A DNA stretch of 64,000 nt from Gentiana macrophylla (taxonomy: Eukaryota; Streptophyta; Magnoliopsida; Gentianales; Gentianaceae), in NCBI GenBank assembly GCA_026214975.1, contig CM047817.1, positions 57,718,246-57,782,245 of the forward strand. The letters run 5' to 3'. Every line of letters starts with the position of its first letter. Within the stretch, counting starts at the first letter, position 1. Position numbers and translations under genes: made by a program. Below, in pieces: positions 12,279-24,094 of this stretch. The notes under the pieces are model-generated. The model did not search any database. It saw only the letters and a program-made list of their open reading frames with translations, and had not been told where the DNA came from.

Positions 12279-12287
12279 TATATAAAC
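12279..12287 (+). promoter_or_regulatory. TATA-like box ahead of element A ORF3
   Basis: TATATAAAC lies about 109 bases upstream of the ORF3 ATG at 12396, after about 500 bases with no coding signal. Position and form suit a promoter for a separate ORF3 transcript. This is inference from sequence only. Confidence 0.45.
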
Positions 12288-12395
12288 GACACTTAGAGGT
12301 TTTTCAGAAATCTTTACACTTCATTGCAAGTCATAAACCCTATTTCTCATTGCAAATTCAAAGCTTTTTCAAAACCTCAAACCTCTACTCAAACA

Positions 12396-15300
12396 ATGGC
12401 GTCATCCTCCTCAAACACCCAAGCTGGGTATGAAAACTCGATTGCTACTGGATCGTTCTTTCAGGAAGAACACTACTTAAAACTTTGCGGAAATGATGAG
12501 GAAGCAAAATGATTGGTAGTTGGATGCAAAAACCTAGGACTATCAGCCTTTCCAAATCCTCCAATAACTGAAATCTGCTATGAAAGTCTAATCTCCTTCT
12601 GGAAAATTGCAAAATATGTTTCTGGGCTCCTTGCAGAAGAAGGTGATGATTGGGAGGAAGACAAGATTGTTGCATCTGTCAACAACACAGAAGTGGTCAT
12701 TACGGCAAAGGTAATTCATACTCACCTTAAACTTTCAGATAAAGGTCAAGCAAAAGTGAACTTGGTACCACAAAACTTGGATGATTTCTAGACAAAAATT
12801 GCCAAAACTGCAAATCCAGGATCTAAAAAGGTCAATTGCCTTAGATCTGTACTAAAGAAACCATTCAGTGAATTCAGTGCGTAATTGGAAAGAGCATTGA
12901 AGGAAAGCTAAGGGCAAATAATGCCATGACAGAAGCCAGGATGCGCCTAATGGGAATCATCTACATCAATCTGGAGTTCAACTGGGCAAAATACTTCTTC
13001 TTGAGAATCAAAGAACAAATCCAAGATGAAGCAAATGTGGCCAAAAAGGGGATAGCAGAAGGAAAGAAGAAGAAAGGCCAATTTTGGGTGAAAAAGTCAT
13101 ATGGGATTCAGTTACATTATTTGGTGCAATGTCTCCAAGTCCCTGTTGTACAACTCTACAAACTGCATGAATCCAAAGTCATGTTTACCTATGTTAAACA
13201 TCAGAAGAAAGCAGGAGAAGGGAAGAGAAAGAAACCCACAAAACACACTACCAGCCAAAGAAAGGAGGAAAATGTTCAACAAAATTTTGATAAGATAGAC
13301 TTTGGAAAGTTAATTGATGAAGAAGAGGAATCTGAAATTGAGGCAGAACAACCATAGGAGGAAAGTGGTAGTGGAGATGAACAACCTCAAAATGACGGGG
13401 CTGCAAAAGTCACTAGAGATGATGATGATGAAGAAACCCCAAAAAAACCGGCACCAATGTCTGCAAATGATATTGATGATCGCATTGCGGCATATCTGGA
13501 ATGGAAGGAAGGTGATTCCAGAGATCAGCTTCAAGACTCAGAACACATGCTTGCTGAGGAGGCATGGTTCTTCAATTTTCTTGGGATCACAACCCCGGTT
13601 GGTGTACATGATGAGTCACCACTCTAGGACATGGTTGATGCAGCTAAAGCAAAGATGCATCTGCACTCTGATCAAGACAGTGATGAATCAACTGATGGAA
13701 GTAATAATGATGATAGTGATGATTGTGATGATCACAATGATGATAATGTTGCTGATAAAAATGGTGATGGAAATAATTTAAAGGATATCACTGATGGCCA
13801 AGGCAAAGAGACTGAACAAATAGCTGATGCAATTGATGACAATATTCTCTTAAGTTCTTTTCTACAGCCACATGCATCAAACAAGTCAACCACACCAGCT
13901 AAGACAACACCTCAACCATCATCTGCTGAAACCCCGGCTGACCCCACAAACGTAGTGGACACTGGCTTAGCTGCTGCCACTCCAGTCAAGGAAATCCCCA
14001 GCACAGAGCAAGGGGGAATAGCAGCCCAAGCTACACCAGCATACACATCCACCCAAATACTTGAAGACTTGGAAGTTGATGCAGATGTCACTCAACATCA
14101 AGACAGAGGACAGCAAACAGATCCAGAACTAGCTGACATCTGACGCAAACTCTCTCAGCTGGCCACTAGCATCTCCAATGAGACTTTTGAAAAAGCAGCA
14201 GTTCTACTGGCTGAAGAATTGAAACAACAATCCATGCACCTCAGATCCATGACTTCAGCATTCAATGATAAAAGCTACTCTATTGAGCGAAAATTCCTGG
14301 CCATTGCTGAGTATATTGATGCACAGAATGTTGTTGTGCAACGACAAGGAGATCTGATGAGACAGCTCAACATCAACATCACCAACAACCTTGCAGGTCT
14401 CAAAGAACACATCTCTCAGGAGAATGATTCTATGGCATTGGCATTCTGCACCAGATTTCAAAGTGTCACTGAGAAACTGACTGATCATGACAACAAATTC
14501 ACATCCATTGAGTCAAAATTAGACTCTCTGATTGGAACAGCAGAGGCTACAAATAGCATCTTACTCCAGCAAAAGGATGATGCTGCCAAAAAGGGGGAAA
14601 CAAATAAGCCTAAAGGATCAACAACAAAACCCCCAAATTTTACAGAAGAACAGCTAAGAGCAAGGGACAGAGAAATAAGAATCAGACATGAGGCTGAAGA
14701 GCAGCAAAGAAAGGCCAGAAAAGAAAGAGAAAAGGCCTCAAATGAACCCTCAGATAGGATTTCCCCATCCTATTCAAATAAGGGATGATGATAGAGATAG
14801 ATCGGTGGACAACGAGAGACACGGACAAAGACAAAGACCTAGATCAAATCAACAAAGGAGTTCAGTAAAAGATCACAGAACTAGCACTAGAAGAGAGAAA
14901 AGAAGCTTCCCAGCTCACAGTAATAGACAAGAGTATGAGGCTGGAATTCTTGATCATGTGAGAGAATTTTCAGAGTCCATGAAGGACTATATCCAAATCA
15001 AACACAAGATGAAGCTTGGGCAGACTGGCTAAGCTATCAGGATGAACAGAGGAGAGTTGACATGGCCAAAATATACAATGACATTAAAAGACAACATGCC
15101 TCTCTCCAGCAAAATGGTGGAACCAGCAGACCAAGTTCAGCCATACCACTTTCTGCAAAAGGACCAGAAGACTTGCCAACTGAGCAACAAGAAGACTTCA
15201 ACTATATGGCAAAATTCTTCAGCCCTATTGGGAGAATGAATAAACAAGAAGAATGGGGTCTGTACAAAAATCTCAAGTTTGCTGACTCACACATTGCAGG

Positions 15301-15520
15301 AGCTAGGGACAGACTTGAGAAGTACTTTGGGGAGCCCAGGGCAAATGAAACCATGCCTGATTTTAACAGACTCTTTTCCAAGAGAGTATTCCAAGGAGTA
15401 TCTGAATACACTGCTATGGTATACTGGAAGTGGAAGTGTCCTGAGATCGATTGGAAAGATGTGGAAGAAGTCCAAATCACAAAGTTCAAAAGGTGCAAGG
15501 CTGAATTAAGCAAAATGTAG
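12396..15520 (+). pseudogene. Element A ORF3 (SIRE env-like), few breaks
   Basis: Begins MASSSSNTQAGYEN. One frame runs 12396-12920 with stops at 12510, 12789 and two more; a second frame runs 12926-14788 with only three stops (13355, about 13625, 14141); 14688-15029 and 15062-15517 continue after frameshifts, ending CKAELSKM. Total about 1040 codons. Features: Lys-rich stretch near 13060; a long Asp/Asn-rich acidic region (13650-13800); Pro/Thr-rich linker; a probable coiled coil (about 14160-14560); a Glu/Arg/Lys-rich helix; and an aromatic C-terminal domain (MVYWKWKCPEIDW). I see no signal peptide or membrane helix, so 'envelope' is only a historical label. Function unknown. Confidence 0.7.
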
Positions 15521-15651
15521 TTGTAACACTTGAATGATTTTGAACTTGCTGCCCTTAAATGGATGAATAAATTTTTTGAGTTTTATTCTGCTAATTATTA
15601 TGAAAAAATTGGCATACTTATGTTCAGGCTTATGAGGGTTTTGGCATCATC

Positions 15652-15665
15652 AAAAAGGGGGAAAT
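15652..15665 (+). other. Element A polypurine tract
   Basis: AAAAAGGGGGAAAT abuts the 3' LTR. In LTR elements this tract resists RNase H and primes plus-strand synthesis. It looks intact. Confidence 0.88.
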
Positions 15666-17071
15666 TGTTAGGAACATTTTGTTATGTTTTGATGATGGCC
15701 ATACTAAACTACTATATAGCAGCCCAAATAAGTTAGAATTCTCTGTATAAGTACTTACTTAGTGTCTGACATGTTGTATAAGTTAAGTCAGACAAGTATT
15801 GTACTAGTTGGTAGGACGGCAAGTGAAACAGATTTTCGGCAGAGTAAAGTCAGCCAAGTACCAGCAGAGAAGCAATGAAGACATTATGGTTTGACTTATA
15901 ACCAGAGAAGTCTGTGATGACCTTGGATAAGACTAAGTTATGTTTTAAGTGATGAAACTTAGTGTTTAAATATGGTGTACACTGATCTCACACAAATCAA
16001 GGATCAATGAAGTACAAGGATTCTCCTGAACTGAATAAAATGAAGGAAACAATGATTCTGCAAAGTAAACTGACTCTCGGCTGATTGAAGACAAAGCAGT
16101 AAAGGAAGATCTAAGCGGCAAAGTCAGATGGATCACTTGACCGATCAAAGAACGACTGAGTAAACCTTACTTAGTCAGATTATTGAAATATGAAGAAGAT
16201 ACAGAAGATCAAGCATTAAATGCACAATCAATAAAGGATCAATCAAGGATGGATTTTCTGATAAACGCTTGAAGAAAAATCCGATCACTGAAATCAAGGA
16301 GAATATAACTAAGGGGGAATCAAGAATAAAATCAAGGATTATTCCCCTCATTAATATAGCCAACGGGCGGAAATTCAAATCAAGGATAATCAAGGCTATA
16401 AACATAAGGCATTGACAGAAAAACAAGACAACAAGAAAGAACGAAAAATCTGAGATAAAATTCTGTCAAAGTGAAAAGCCTTCCATCTGTGCTATAAAGA
16501 AATATCTAGTGATCAACTCAAAACTGAGAGCTACAATTCAAACATCAAAGCATTGAGATTGATCAACAACTTTGTGAATTCAATTCACATCAACCAAGCA
16601 ACTGAATCAGAGGCATCTGAGAAGTAGTTGTGTTTGTGATAGCTGCTGAAAGATTTTATCCCAAAGAGCAGTGAAAGAGACTGAGTCACTGAAGTTTTTG
16701 TAGTCAAGGAGTGATAGTCTTGTAGATTGTGAAGCTTGTGAAGTCAAGGACAATCGTACTATTGTATCTATAAAACAATAGTGAATTGCTCCAATCATCA
16801 CAGAAGAAGAGTGGATTAAGGGATTACACCACCCTGAACCACTATAAGCCTTGTGTCAATTTACTTTCAGCAATTCACTTTACTGCATTCATTTAATTAC
16901 TAATACTATATACTATACCTGTGATTGCCTAAACTATTTTGAAACAACTTTGTAAGAAGGGACTTATCCGCTGCCCAAAAGCTTTTAAATATAAGAAAAG
17001 TTTTTGGAACTCCACTATAGTCATTCACCCGCCCGCTCTGACTATAGTTTTAACCTTCTCTGGGGCCAACA
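15666..17071 (+). repeat. Element A 3' LTR
   Basis: 1406-bp partner of 5131-6521, starting TGTTAGGAAC and ending GGGGCCAACA. It carries a 12-base duplication-like difference near 16862 ('tttcagcaattcac') and a changed TATA box. The boundary with element B is at 17072. Confidence 0.92.
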
Positions 17072-18283
17072 CTATATTTATGGAAGTGGGGTGAACCGAA
17101 TTCACTCCTTATCCACAAATGCGTAGGCATCTTTTAGGTAGACTTCTCAGTTTTTCATTACAACGTAAACCGTTATTTTGCAACCAATATCTTAAATGAG
17201 TTCAGCAGCGTATCGTAGCACATCAATAACTATATAAGGCAAATTTATGGTGTATCCCTTAATGAAAACATTACACTGGGAGGCAGGCCAAGCATCATTC
17301 CCGAAGACTACGCAATAACCTATTTCTGAGTATGGAATACTCTATCTCTGGTGAAATCAGAGATTTCCTCCTACTATCTTGGATAAACTTATTGGAGTTT
17401 TGAGTAGTTGTCAGACTAGATGTCACTACTTGAAAAAGCTCCTACTAGCTTGTATCTTTTATATGACCCCGAAGGTCGATATGAACAAGCTATGTAACTT
17501 CTTTAAATCTATTACCCTTTCCCGATTGAAAGGAAACTTAGTCATTGTTCCTTGAGACAGTGTTCTATTGACTGGGAGATAGGAATCACCCTAAGCCAGT
17601 CTTCAGATCTTGTCTTTATGGAACATACATTAATTAATAGAATAGAAATAAGTGTTTATCTAAATACGGAAACCATTTGCGTTTATATTGTTTAAGATGT
17701 GTTACATATACCTATTCAGCACTTCTTAGTGGTTCTGACTTTATCAAACAAAAGTCTGAGTCTTGGGTTCGTGCTATGAATGTTATATTCATTATCAATA
17801 GGAAAAACAAATTATCCTATTGAAAATGAATACGTTCGTTCCAACGAATCTGAAAACAGAAAATGAATTTTCTGTGATACTCAAGAATTGAATCCGAGAT
17901 TCAATTTTTTATATCACCCCTACTAGTCTATCTGAAATAACTGCCCGTTGTCTATTTTATTTATCGTTTAATGCGAAGTAGCCTAGTTCTTCCAAAGAAC
18001 TTAGCTTTTGAGAAAATTGCTAAGGATGCATTGGTCAGTGATCCGAAATCACTTTCCTTATCCTCTAATTTCCAATTTATGAATTTTCCGGTTTAGCCTT
18101 AAAACTACTTAGTTTAGATGACTAACACGTATAAAAATTCTTTCCCATTCTCGACTTTCCTTAAATGGAAACAGTCTTGAACTAGCAGTTTGTTTGAGTA
18201 GACACTACTCTAGAACTGTGGGATGTTCAGTGTTACAGTTTTCGACTATCGATTTTTTCTATTCGTCAAATCATAAGACCAAA

Positions 18284-18655
18284 GCTTCCACTAGTTTATC
18301 GGTTCCAAATACCGTCTAACTAGCAACACTTTGTATTTATGATTTTTCAATGATTAGAAGATCCCTAGGAACTAAGCTCCCACTAGTTTATCAGTTCCAA
18401 ATACTGTTACCTAGCAATGCTTTGTTCATGATGCTTCAAAAAATTGGAAAAAGTCCAGAGCTAAGCTCCCACTAGTTTATCAGTTCCAAATATTGTCTAA
18501 CTAGCAACGCTTTGTTCTTGTTTGTCCAATGAAAAGAGAAACTCATGTACAGTCTATTACACATTTCTAATGATTCAGAAAAACAACAAATCATAAGACT
18601 AAGGCTCCCACTAGTTTATTGGTTCCAAATACCGTCTAACTAGCAATGCCTTGTG
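18284..18655. repeat. Four-copy direct repeat of a ~50-base module
   Basis: The module 'ctcccactagtttatcagtt' followed by 'ccaaatactgtctaactagc' recurs at about 18284, 18377, 18465 and 18605 with a few substitutions, separated by unrelated spacers of 40-90 bases. On the minus strand each begins near an AGTGGGAG purine run similar to the B polypurine tract. No coding sense is visible. Confidence 0.75.
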
Positions 18656-18741
18656 TATGATTTTCTGATTTTTCGATTAGAAATTTGATGTGTAATTACA
18701 CATTTAAAATTCACTAAATGAATTTTATGTATAATCCTAAA

Positions 18742-18885
18742 TCATCTTTTGTAAACTAAGTACGGTCGTTTCTCATTTTACACGAGCGACATCCGTGACA
18801 TACCTATACTATGTCATCTTTTGTAAACTAAGTACGGTCGTTTCTCATTTTACACGAGCGACATCCGTGACATACCTATACTATG
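18742..18885. repeat. Perfect 72-base tandem duplication
   Basis: 18742-18813 is repeated without a mismatch at 18814-18885 ('tcatcttttgtaaactaagt' begins each copy), and four bases of a third copy follow. Identity this high inside an otherwise decayed element implies a recent duplication, or an assembly error. Confidence 0.95.
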
Positions 18886-19426
18886 TCATTATGTTTTTAA
18901 AGGCTCAAGGGAAAAATCTCTTCCGAAAAATTAACTGCATTCTTTTAATAATTACAACGTACTTGTTACTTCCACATTTTTAATGAAGTCCTATTACTAA
19001 CAGTTTATTAGCCTAGAGATTAAAGTTGTAAATAAACATTACAGAAAGTTAAATTCAAAATTAAAATTTCACTACTAGATTTTTATTTTAGGAATATTAA
19101 ACTTGTTTAAAGTCTATCCTACCATTCCAAGGATTTAACCTCGCACCTCAGTGCCGCCGTAGGTTAGGTCAAAGAGGTGATGGTTAAACTGAGAAAATAT
19201 CTCTCAATGATTAAGCTTCGAGAATCGAACATCTCACGGGAATCAGACATCCTGGACCTTAATCATTGATTACCTTACTTTTTTCTAGCCTAGATATTTC
19301 AAAAATATCCATAAAGAGTGTGACCTATATATTAGATCTCAAAGTACACCCCGAGTATGCCGCCGTAGGGTCGACGGTCAGTGACTCAACGAGTACCCAA
19401 AATCTTATCCTTTCGGAGACAAAGCC

Positions 19427-19860
19427 TTGAATTTTGATAGGGTGAACACCATCCGTAGGGGGCCGAAATCAAAGCGGCTCGAGGCATCACCCTTCTCTCA
19501 CGTGCTTGCATCTATAGTAGAGGCCGTGGGGTTGGCTGTCGCCTTTCCCGCTCCCACTCAATTATTTGAAAAAGTGGTGGGTTTACTAATTACGGTTTCG
19601 GTCTTGACAATAAGAAACAATAAATCATGTACTCGAGCAGAATTCGATTATGTAGGCAAGCCTACGCCGTTTTATTCGTTGGAACATATGTGACAGTTCA
19701 GGCTGATCTGGCAAGAAAAGCCCTGTTTAGCCCGAAGGATTATCGGCTATACTAAGTCTTGTCGAACCACTGTAGCGTACATCACACGTGGTGGGGAGTT
19801 GATCGAGCCGAAGCTCGGTTGAACTCGCCCAACCATGGTTAGACCATTTTCGAACCCATG
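19427..19860. other. GC-richer island inside element B, origin unknown
   Basis: Base composition rises visibly against the AT-rich surroundings, and a plus-strand open frame of 88 codons (19427-19693) spans its first half. The protein (containing RLEASPFSHVLASIVEAVGL) matches no family I can name. The style, with even codon use and few AT runs, is reminiscent of plant mitochondrial DNA, but I could not identify a mitochondrial gene. It may be captured DNA or just a conserved leader section of B. Confidence 0.3.
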
Positions 19861-21082
19861 TACTAAGATATTCCGATTTCTATGTTGTCAACCAAAGCGT
19901 AATCTCGTTTCTGTTTAAGGTGGCTTCATCAAGAAGCCATCACCGAAAACTCAACGATTTATCTAAGTTGGATTCACCGAGAATCCATCACTAAAATCGT
20001 AACGATTGACAAAACCCGGGTCCTCGGTTTTTATAATTAGTTACTTAATTTTAATTAACTCCAACATATTAATTAAAAAGGCTTTTAACTAATTATACGA
20101 GTTATACATGCGTAATTTATTCGAAATAAACTAGCTACATGTATGCATTGGAGTGGAATAATGAAGATGCATGTCATGGCAATTTTCCGGTTTCTATCAC
20201 AAATTTCGATCATACACAAAAAATATGCGGAAAAAATTAAACACCGAGATGGACCGTTGGTACCCCAAACTAACCTATTTTCTATGGAAAATTAAAACTT
20301 AATCTAATCTTCGAGTCTTGATCTCGAACCGCCGGATCACAAACCATGAACACCCGAGAGGAGAAAGACTTCTTAAATTAAATAAATCGCATTTATTAAA
20401 ATTAAAAAACCCTTTTCAATTTTTTTTTATTTTTTTATATTTACGGCTGTTTTATTTAATTTTCCAGAAATTATTAATTTTTTTTTGTTTTTTATATTTC
20501 TATCATATTAAAAAAATAAAACAGATTTTTAAAAAAAAACAAAAAAAACAGCCGGGAAAAAACCATTACCCTAGCCGCAAGCTAGGGTTTTAAAAAGACA
20601 CACGGATCTTTCATGGTGGCGGAAAGCGCCACATACAGTCTTCTTGCCGCCTATTTAAAAATAGAAGTCATTCTTGGCATTTTTAGCGCTTTGCTAAAGG
20701 TGCCGGATGACCTTAAAATTAGGGTTCTTGGCAAGTTTCTCCTCGTTCATACCTTGGGTTTTGCCTTGATCTTCATATTTTCTTCAAGATCTTCATATTT
20801 CGAGTCTGGAACAACATAAAAAAAACCATTATACAAAAATTTCGAGTGCATAAATTAAATTACAAGTCCTATGCTCAATTGATTCTAATCAAAAGAGCTA
20901 CAAAATAGATCTACCATGTAATCAATACCAACCCCAATCCATCCCTTCCACCACAACAATCACAAAGGCAACATTCATGATATTTTAGAAAATAATAAAA
21001 TTAAAACGAAAATAAAGCAATCTACACATGCTTATTCCACTCCTTAGATCTAAAATCACATACTTTGATTGATAGATCAAAG

Positions 21083-21094
21083 GCTCTGCTACAA
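21083..21094 (-). other. Element B primer-binding site (likely)
   Basis: On the minus strand TTGTAGCAGAGC lies nine bases after the end of the 5' LTR. It matches TGGTATCAGAGC at 10 of 12 positions, so a Met-tRNA primer is likely. This fixes the direction of B. Confidence 0.6.
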
Positions 21095-21103
21095 CTTATA
21101 GGA

Positions 21104-22896
21104 TGTAATATCACCGGATGGATCAAGATCCACCCGATTACGCAGCGGAAAGTATCAGATCTAGATCTAGTCAACTAAAATACATAAAATAATAGATCTA
21201 AACCTATGAGGGGGTTAGATTACCAACCTTTTTATGGTGCAAAATGCCAAGAACAAGGTCAATCCAAACCGAGCTAGTAGAGAGCCTAGTTGAGAAGTCA
21301 AACTCTTTCAACGTGTGTCTATAATCACCACAAGGTGGATGGTGTTTCAAGCCGCCGGACCTCCTCGATATGCTACCTTAGAAAACCCGAAGTTTTCTAA
21401 AACTCGAACCCTTATTAAAATAGCCAACAATTCTAAGCTATTTTACTCCCAAATTTCGTGTGATGACTTGTGATTTTAGGCTTGAGAGAACTCTCTTTAT
21501 ATAGGAGAGTAAACCTTGACTTCCAAGGATTAAATAATTAATACAAAATCAATCAAAATAATCCCTTTCCTTAAAAAGATAAATCTAGAATATTCCCAAA
21601 TTAATAAGGATATATAAGAGATTTTCTTTTCCTTAAATTATTTAACAAATAAATAATTTAATCACATGTCTTATTATTTATGAAGAAAACTTATTTCCCA
21701 ACAAATAATAATATTCAAAATACAACCACACACCTAATTAATTAGGTCATGCGCATTTTTCATTTATTTTGGCCGAGTCCACAAAAAATTTCTTTTCCAT
21801 TTATTTAGTTATCTAGTCCAACTAAACAATTAATCCACATGTCAATTAAATAGTCCAATCCAACTATTTAATTATAATTGTGGTGAAGCGACGAGAAAAC
21901 GTATATGCTATATTAAGAGCCACGTCGGGGACCGTGGACCCATATTTAGTAGCTACAATAAATTAAATAAAATTATTCGTCAGACCGAACAATTATTTTC
22001 CATCTATTAATTCCGGGATTACACCACCATAAACCCGAAACTGAACTCTGCCGAATATAAATAACTTATACTCAACTATGAGCTGATAAGCGTCCACTGA
22101 TATAATCATTACATATGGATAAATCCTCTATAGATTGTTTGTTTCGATTCGGGATATCTCCGTAAACCCTTCTCGAAACATCTTATCGTTATTTACCATC
22201 AACCCGCTAGTGATCAATTAGTTCATAACTAATATAACATGAACTGACGCCAATGATCAGTTTTTAGGATTAACAAATAAGGGAACTATATGTCTACTTC
22301 CCAAGGGAAGGAATGGATTACATATCTGTGATAGCACAGACTACTCACTCATCCCAGAATAGAGCCAACGAGAAGTATTGGACCACATACTGCGAAGTGA
22401 TCCTTACTAACAAATCAAACCCTACCCTAGTCTAAGCAGTCGTCTGTGATCACCACATGATTAAGATTATTCCATATATGATCATCTTGTGATTCGATAA
22501 GACTTCTCGATCACGGAATTATATCGAGAACTCAAATCAAATCGGTCCAGCCCTATATGATTATCATCATATATAAATGCCCCATTAGGTACCTATTACC
22601 GATAAATCCGGATAAGGTTGTCACACCTAAAGTGTTCTCAAGCATTATTAGCAAATTAATCTTGAGACCAAGACTCGGATTAATAAACGCTACGGACAAA
22701 GTTAATTTTAAGTACATCTCACTAACTCAATCCTCTTGTGTATAGCCATACACCGAAAGTTATGTGATTACATAAATGAGGTACTTAGGGTTTTCAAGAG
22801 TGTCTTAATTATAAGCATACATGCATATAATAAGATGAATTATTAATTCTGTCCTAAAACAATTAGATAATTGTCTTTCGGGCACTACACCTAACA
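21104..22896 (-). repeat. Element B 5' LTR
   Basis: 1793-bp partner of 1461-3252. On the minus strand it starts TGTTAGGTGTAG at 22896 and ends TTACA at 21104. A minus-strand TATA box (TATATAAAG, about 21496-21504) is preserved. Right after 22896 the SIRE ORF3 frame resumes. Confidence 0.88.
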
Positions 22897-24094
22897 GAAG
22901 AAAGTGATGAGATTACACTAGAGGTTGCTGGGATGCTAAATCTTCTAGCTAAAGCTAAATCTACCACACAAAATTCAGTATCCGGAGCAGCATATGAAGA
23001 ATCAATCAAGGAATCTGAAGCTTCTCAGTTGGAAAAGAAAGGAGAAGCTGAAAAATCTGTTCAACAAGAAGTGGTTAATCTTGAGGAAGAAACTGAGGTG
23101 AATCAAGTAAACGCACCCATAAAAGATGCCACATAAAATGTTGATGAAGGACAGGCTCATGAACCTGAAGAAGCTAGTCAGAAAGGAGGTATTGAAATAG
23201 AAACTGTCCAAATTGAAGCCCAGGAAGCTATCAAATCAGTTCTAGATATTGAAGTCCCAGGTATTACTGAAGTCGCTACCACATCAAGGAATATCATCTC
23301 ACAAACTGAGATTGAACCTTCAACGGATATTGCACAAAGTATTGCAGCTGATGGTAGAAGGCTAGATGCCTATCACTGCCGGAAGTTCAGCTCTATTGCC
23401 AATCAAGTAGAAAATAGTGAATTGATTAAAACTGAAGAAGCATGAATGTTTGGTTTGTACAACATCATTTTCTTGCACAACTGTTTGATGCCACTGATTT
23501 TCTAAGCTACGGTTACTCGGCCATCAGAAACCGACATTGGATGAACTTAACAGGAAGGGAAAGTGGTCCTTCAAGTACAACCAAAAATAAAGATGATGAC
23601 AATGACCATGATGATAATTCTCAGGGAGATCCTAACATACAAAAAGGGATCCTTTCCTCCCTACAAACAAATGAGTCAAATAAGGCTGATAAAGATGAAG
23701 TATCAAGTGAAGATAGCTCAAAGGAAATTGATGGATATACTGCATCAGATTCAGAGACTCAGTCTGAATCTGAAATAAAAGAAGAATCAAAACTAAAAGG
23801 TTATGAATCACCCACTATTAGAGGAGTTTTGGACATATCCAAGGATGTAGTGGATCAAGCTAGAGAACTGGAGAATGAAACATTCAGCAATGTATAGAAA
23901 GTCAAAAGAGTACATAACTCAACTGAAGAATATTATCTCTACTACGCCTAAATAAGATCTGAGTAAGGAACTAAAACATAAAGCTGAGGAAAATCCAAAA
24001 GCTGACATTGTTGGAAATAAGTCAGCAATGGAAACTGAGAAAATGTCTTCCAAGACAAATGTGTTGATGAGCCCCAGTTTCACAATGTTTGATT
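22897..24094 (+). pseudogene. SIRE-type ORF3 remnant, C-terminal part
   Basis: Continuation of the frame cut at 1460. From 22897 the frame is open to 23133 (EESDEITLEVAG near its start), then one stop, then open to 23441; a shifted frame 23442-23894 is rich in Asp, Ser and Glu (KDDDNDHDDNSQGD), like the acidic region of the A ORF3. After 23895 it decays. Composition and order (Lys/Glu-rich, acidic, Ser-rich) fit the A ORF3, but sequence identity is low, so this is a different SIRE family. Confidence 0.5.

Larger units (their letters stand above)
5131..17071 (+). mobile_element. Element A: full-length SIRE/Maximus-type Copia
   Basis: An 11.9-kb LTR retrotransposon. LTRs of 1391 and 1406 bp begin TGTTAGGAACATTTTG and end CCAACA. 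A Met-type primer site follows the 5' LTR and a purine tract precedes the 3' LTR. Order inside is Gag, protease, integrase, RT, RNase H (Copia order), then a 3.1-kb extra ORF, as in the SIRE lineage. Flanks are ctaat and ctata, not a perfect target duplication. It interrupts element B, so it inserted after B. Gag and integrase are broken; RT-RNase H retains a long open frame. Confidence 0.92.
17072..21103 (-). other. Element B internal region, 5' part, no intact gene
   Basis: This continues B on the right of element A, up to its 5' LTR. No long reading frame is convincing on either strand. It holds a four-copy direct-repeat array (18284-18655), a perfect 72-base tandem duplication, two TGCCGCC motifs (19152, 19358), a GC-richer island (19427-19860) and an AT-rich tract with poly(T)/poly(A) runs (20400-20550). 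A small inverted repeat 'ccctagccgcaagctaggg' lies at about 20570. On the minus strand this would be leader plus decayed internal sequence. Confidence 0.55.
1461..22896 (-). mobile_element. Element B: minus-strand LTR retrotransposon split by element A
   Basis: Two long direct repeats bound by TG...CA (1461-3252 and 21104-22896) are its LTRs. A polypurine tract sits beside the left one and a primer-site-like sequence beside the right one, so the element reads right to left. Its own DNA is 1461-5130 plus 17072-22896, about 9.5 kb; element A fills the gap. Flanks are taaga (left) and gaaga (right), a 4/5 match expected of an old target duplication. The internal part has no long reading frame. 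A possible degenerate RT motif (LKQxAS on the minus strand near 18165-18205) hints at Copia, as does the Met-type primer site. It sits inside a SIRE ORF3. Confidence 0.85.

Noticed and set aside
12396..15520. Element A ORF3 as a true viral envelope gene
   Set aside because: No signal peptide or membrane helix is visible; coiled coil and acidic tracts dominate.
5126..17076. Perfect target duplication for element A
   Set aside because: Flanks are ctaat and ctata, matching at only three of five positions.
18284..18655. Direct-repeat array as CRISPR
   Set aside because: Repeats are imperfect, spacers vary widely in length, and the setting is a plant retrotransposon.
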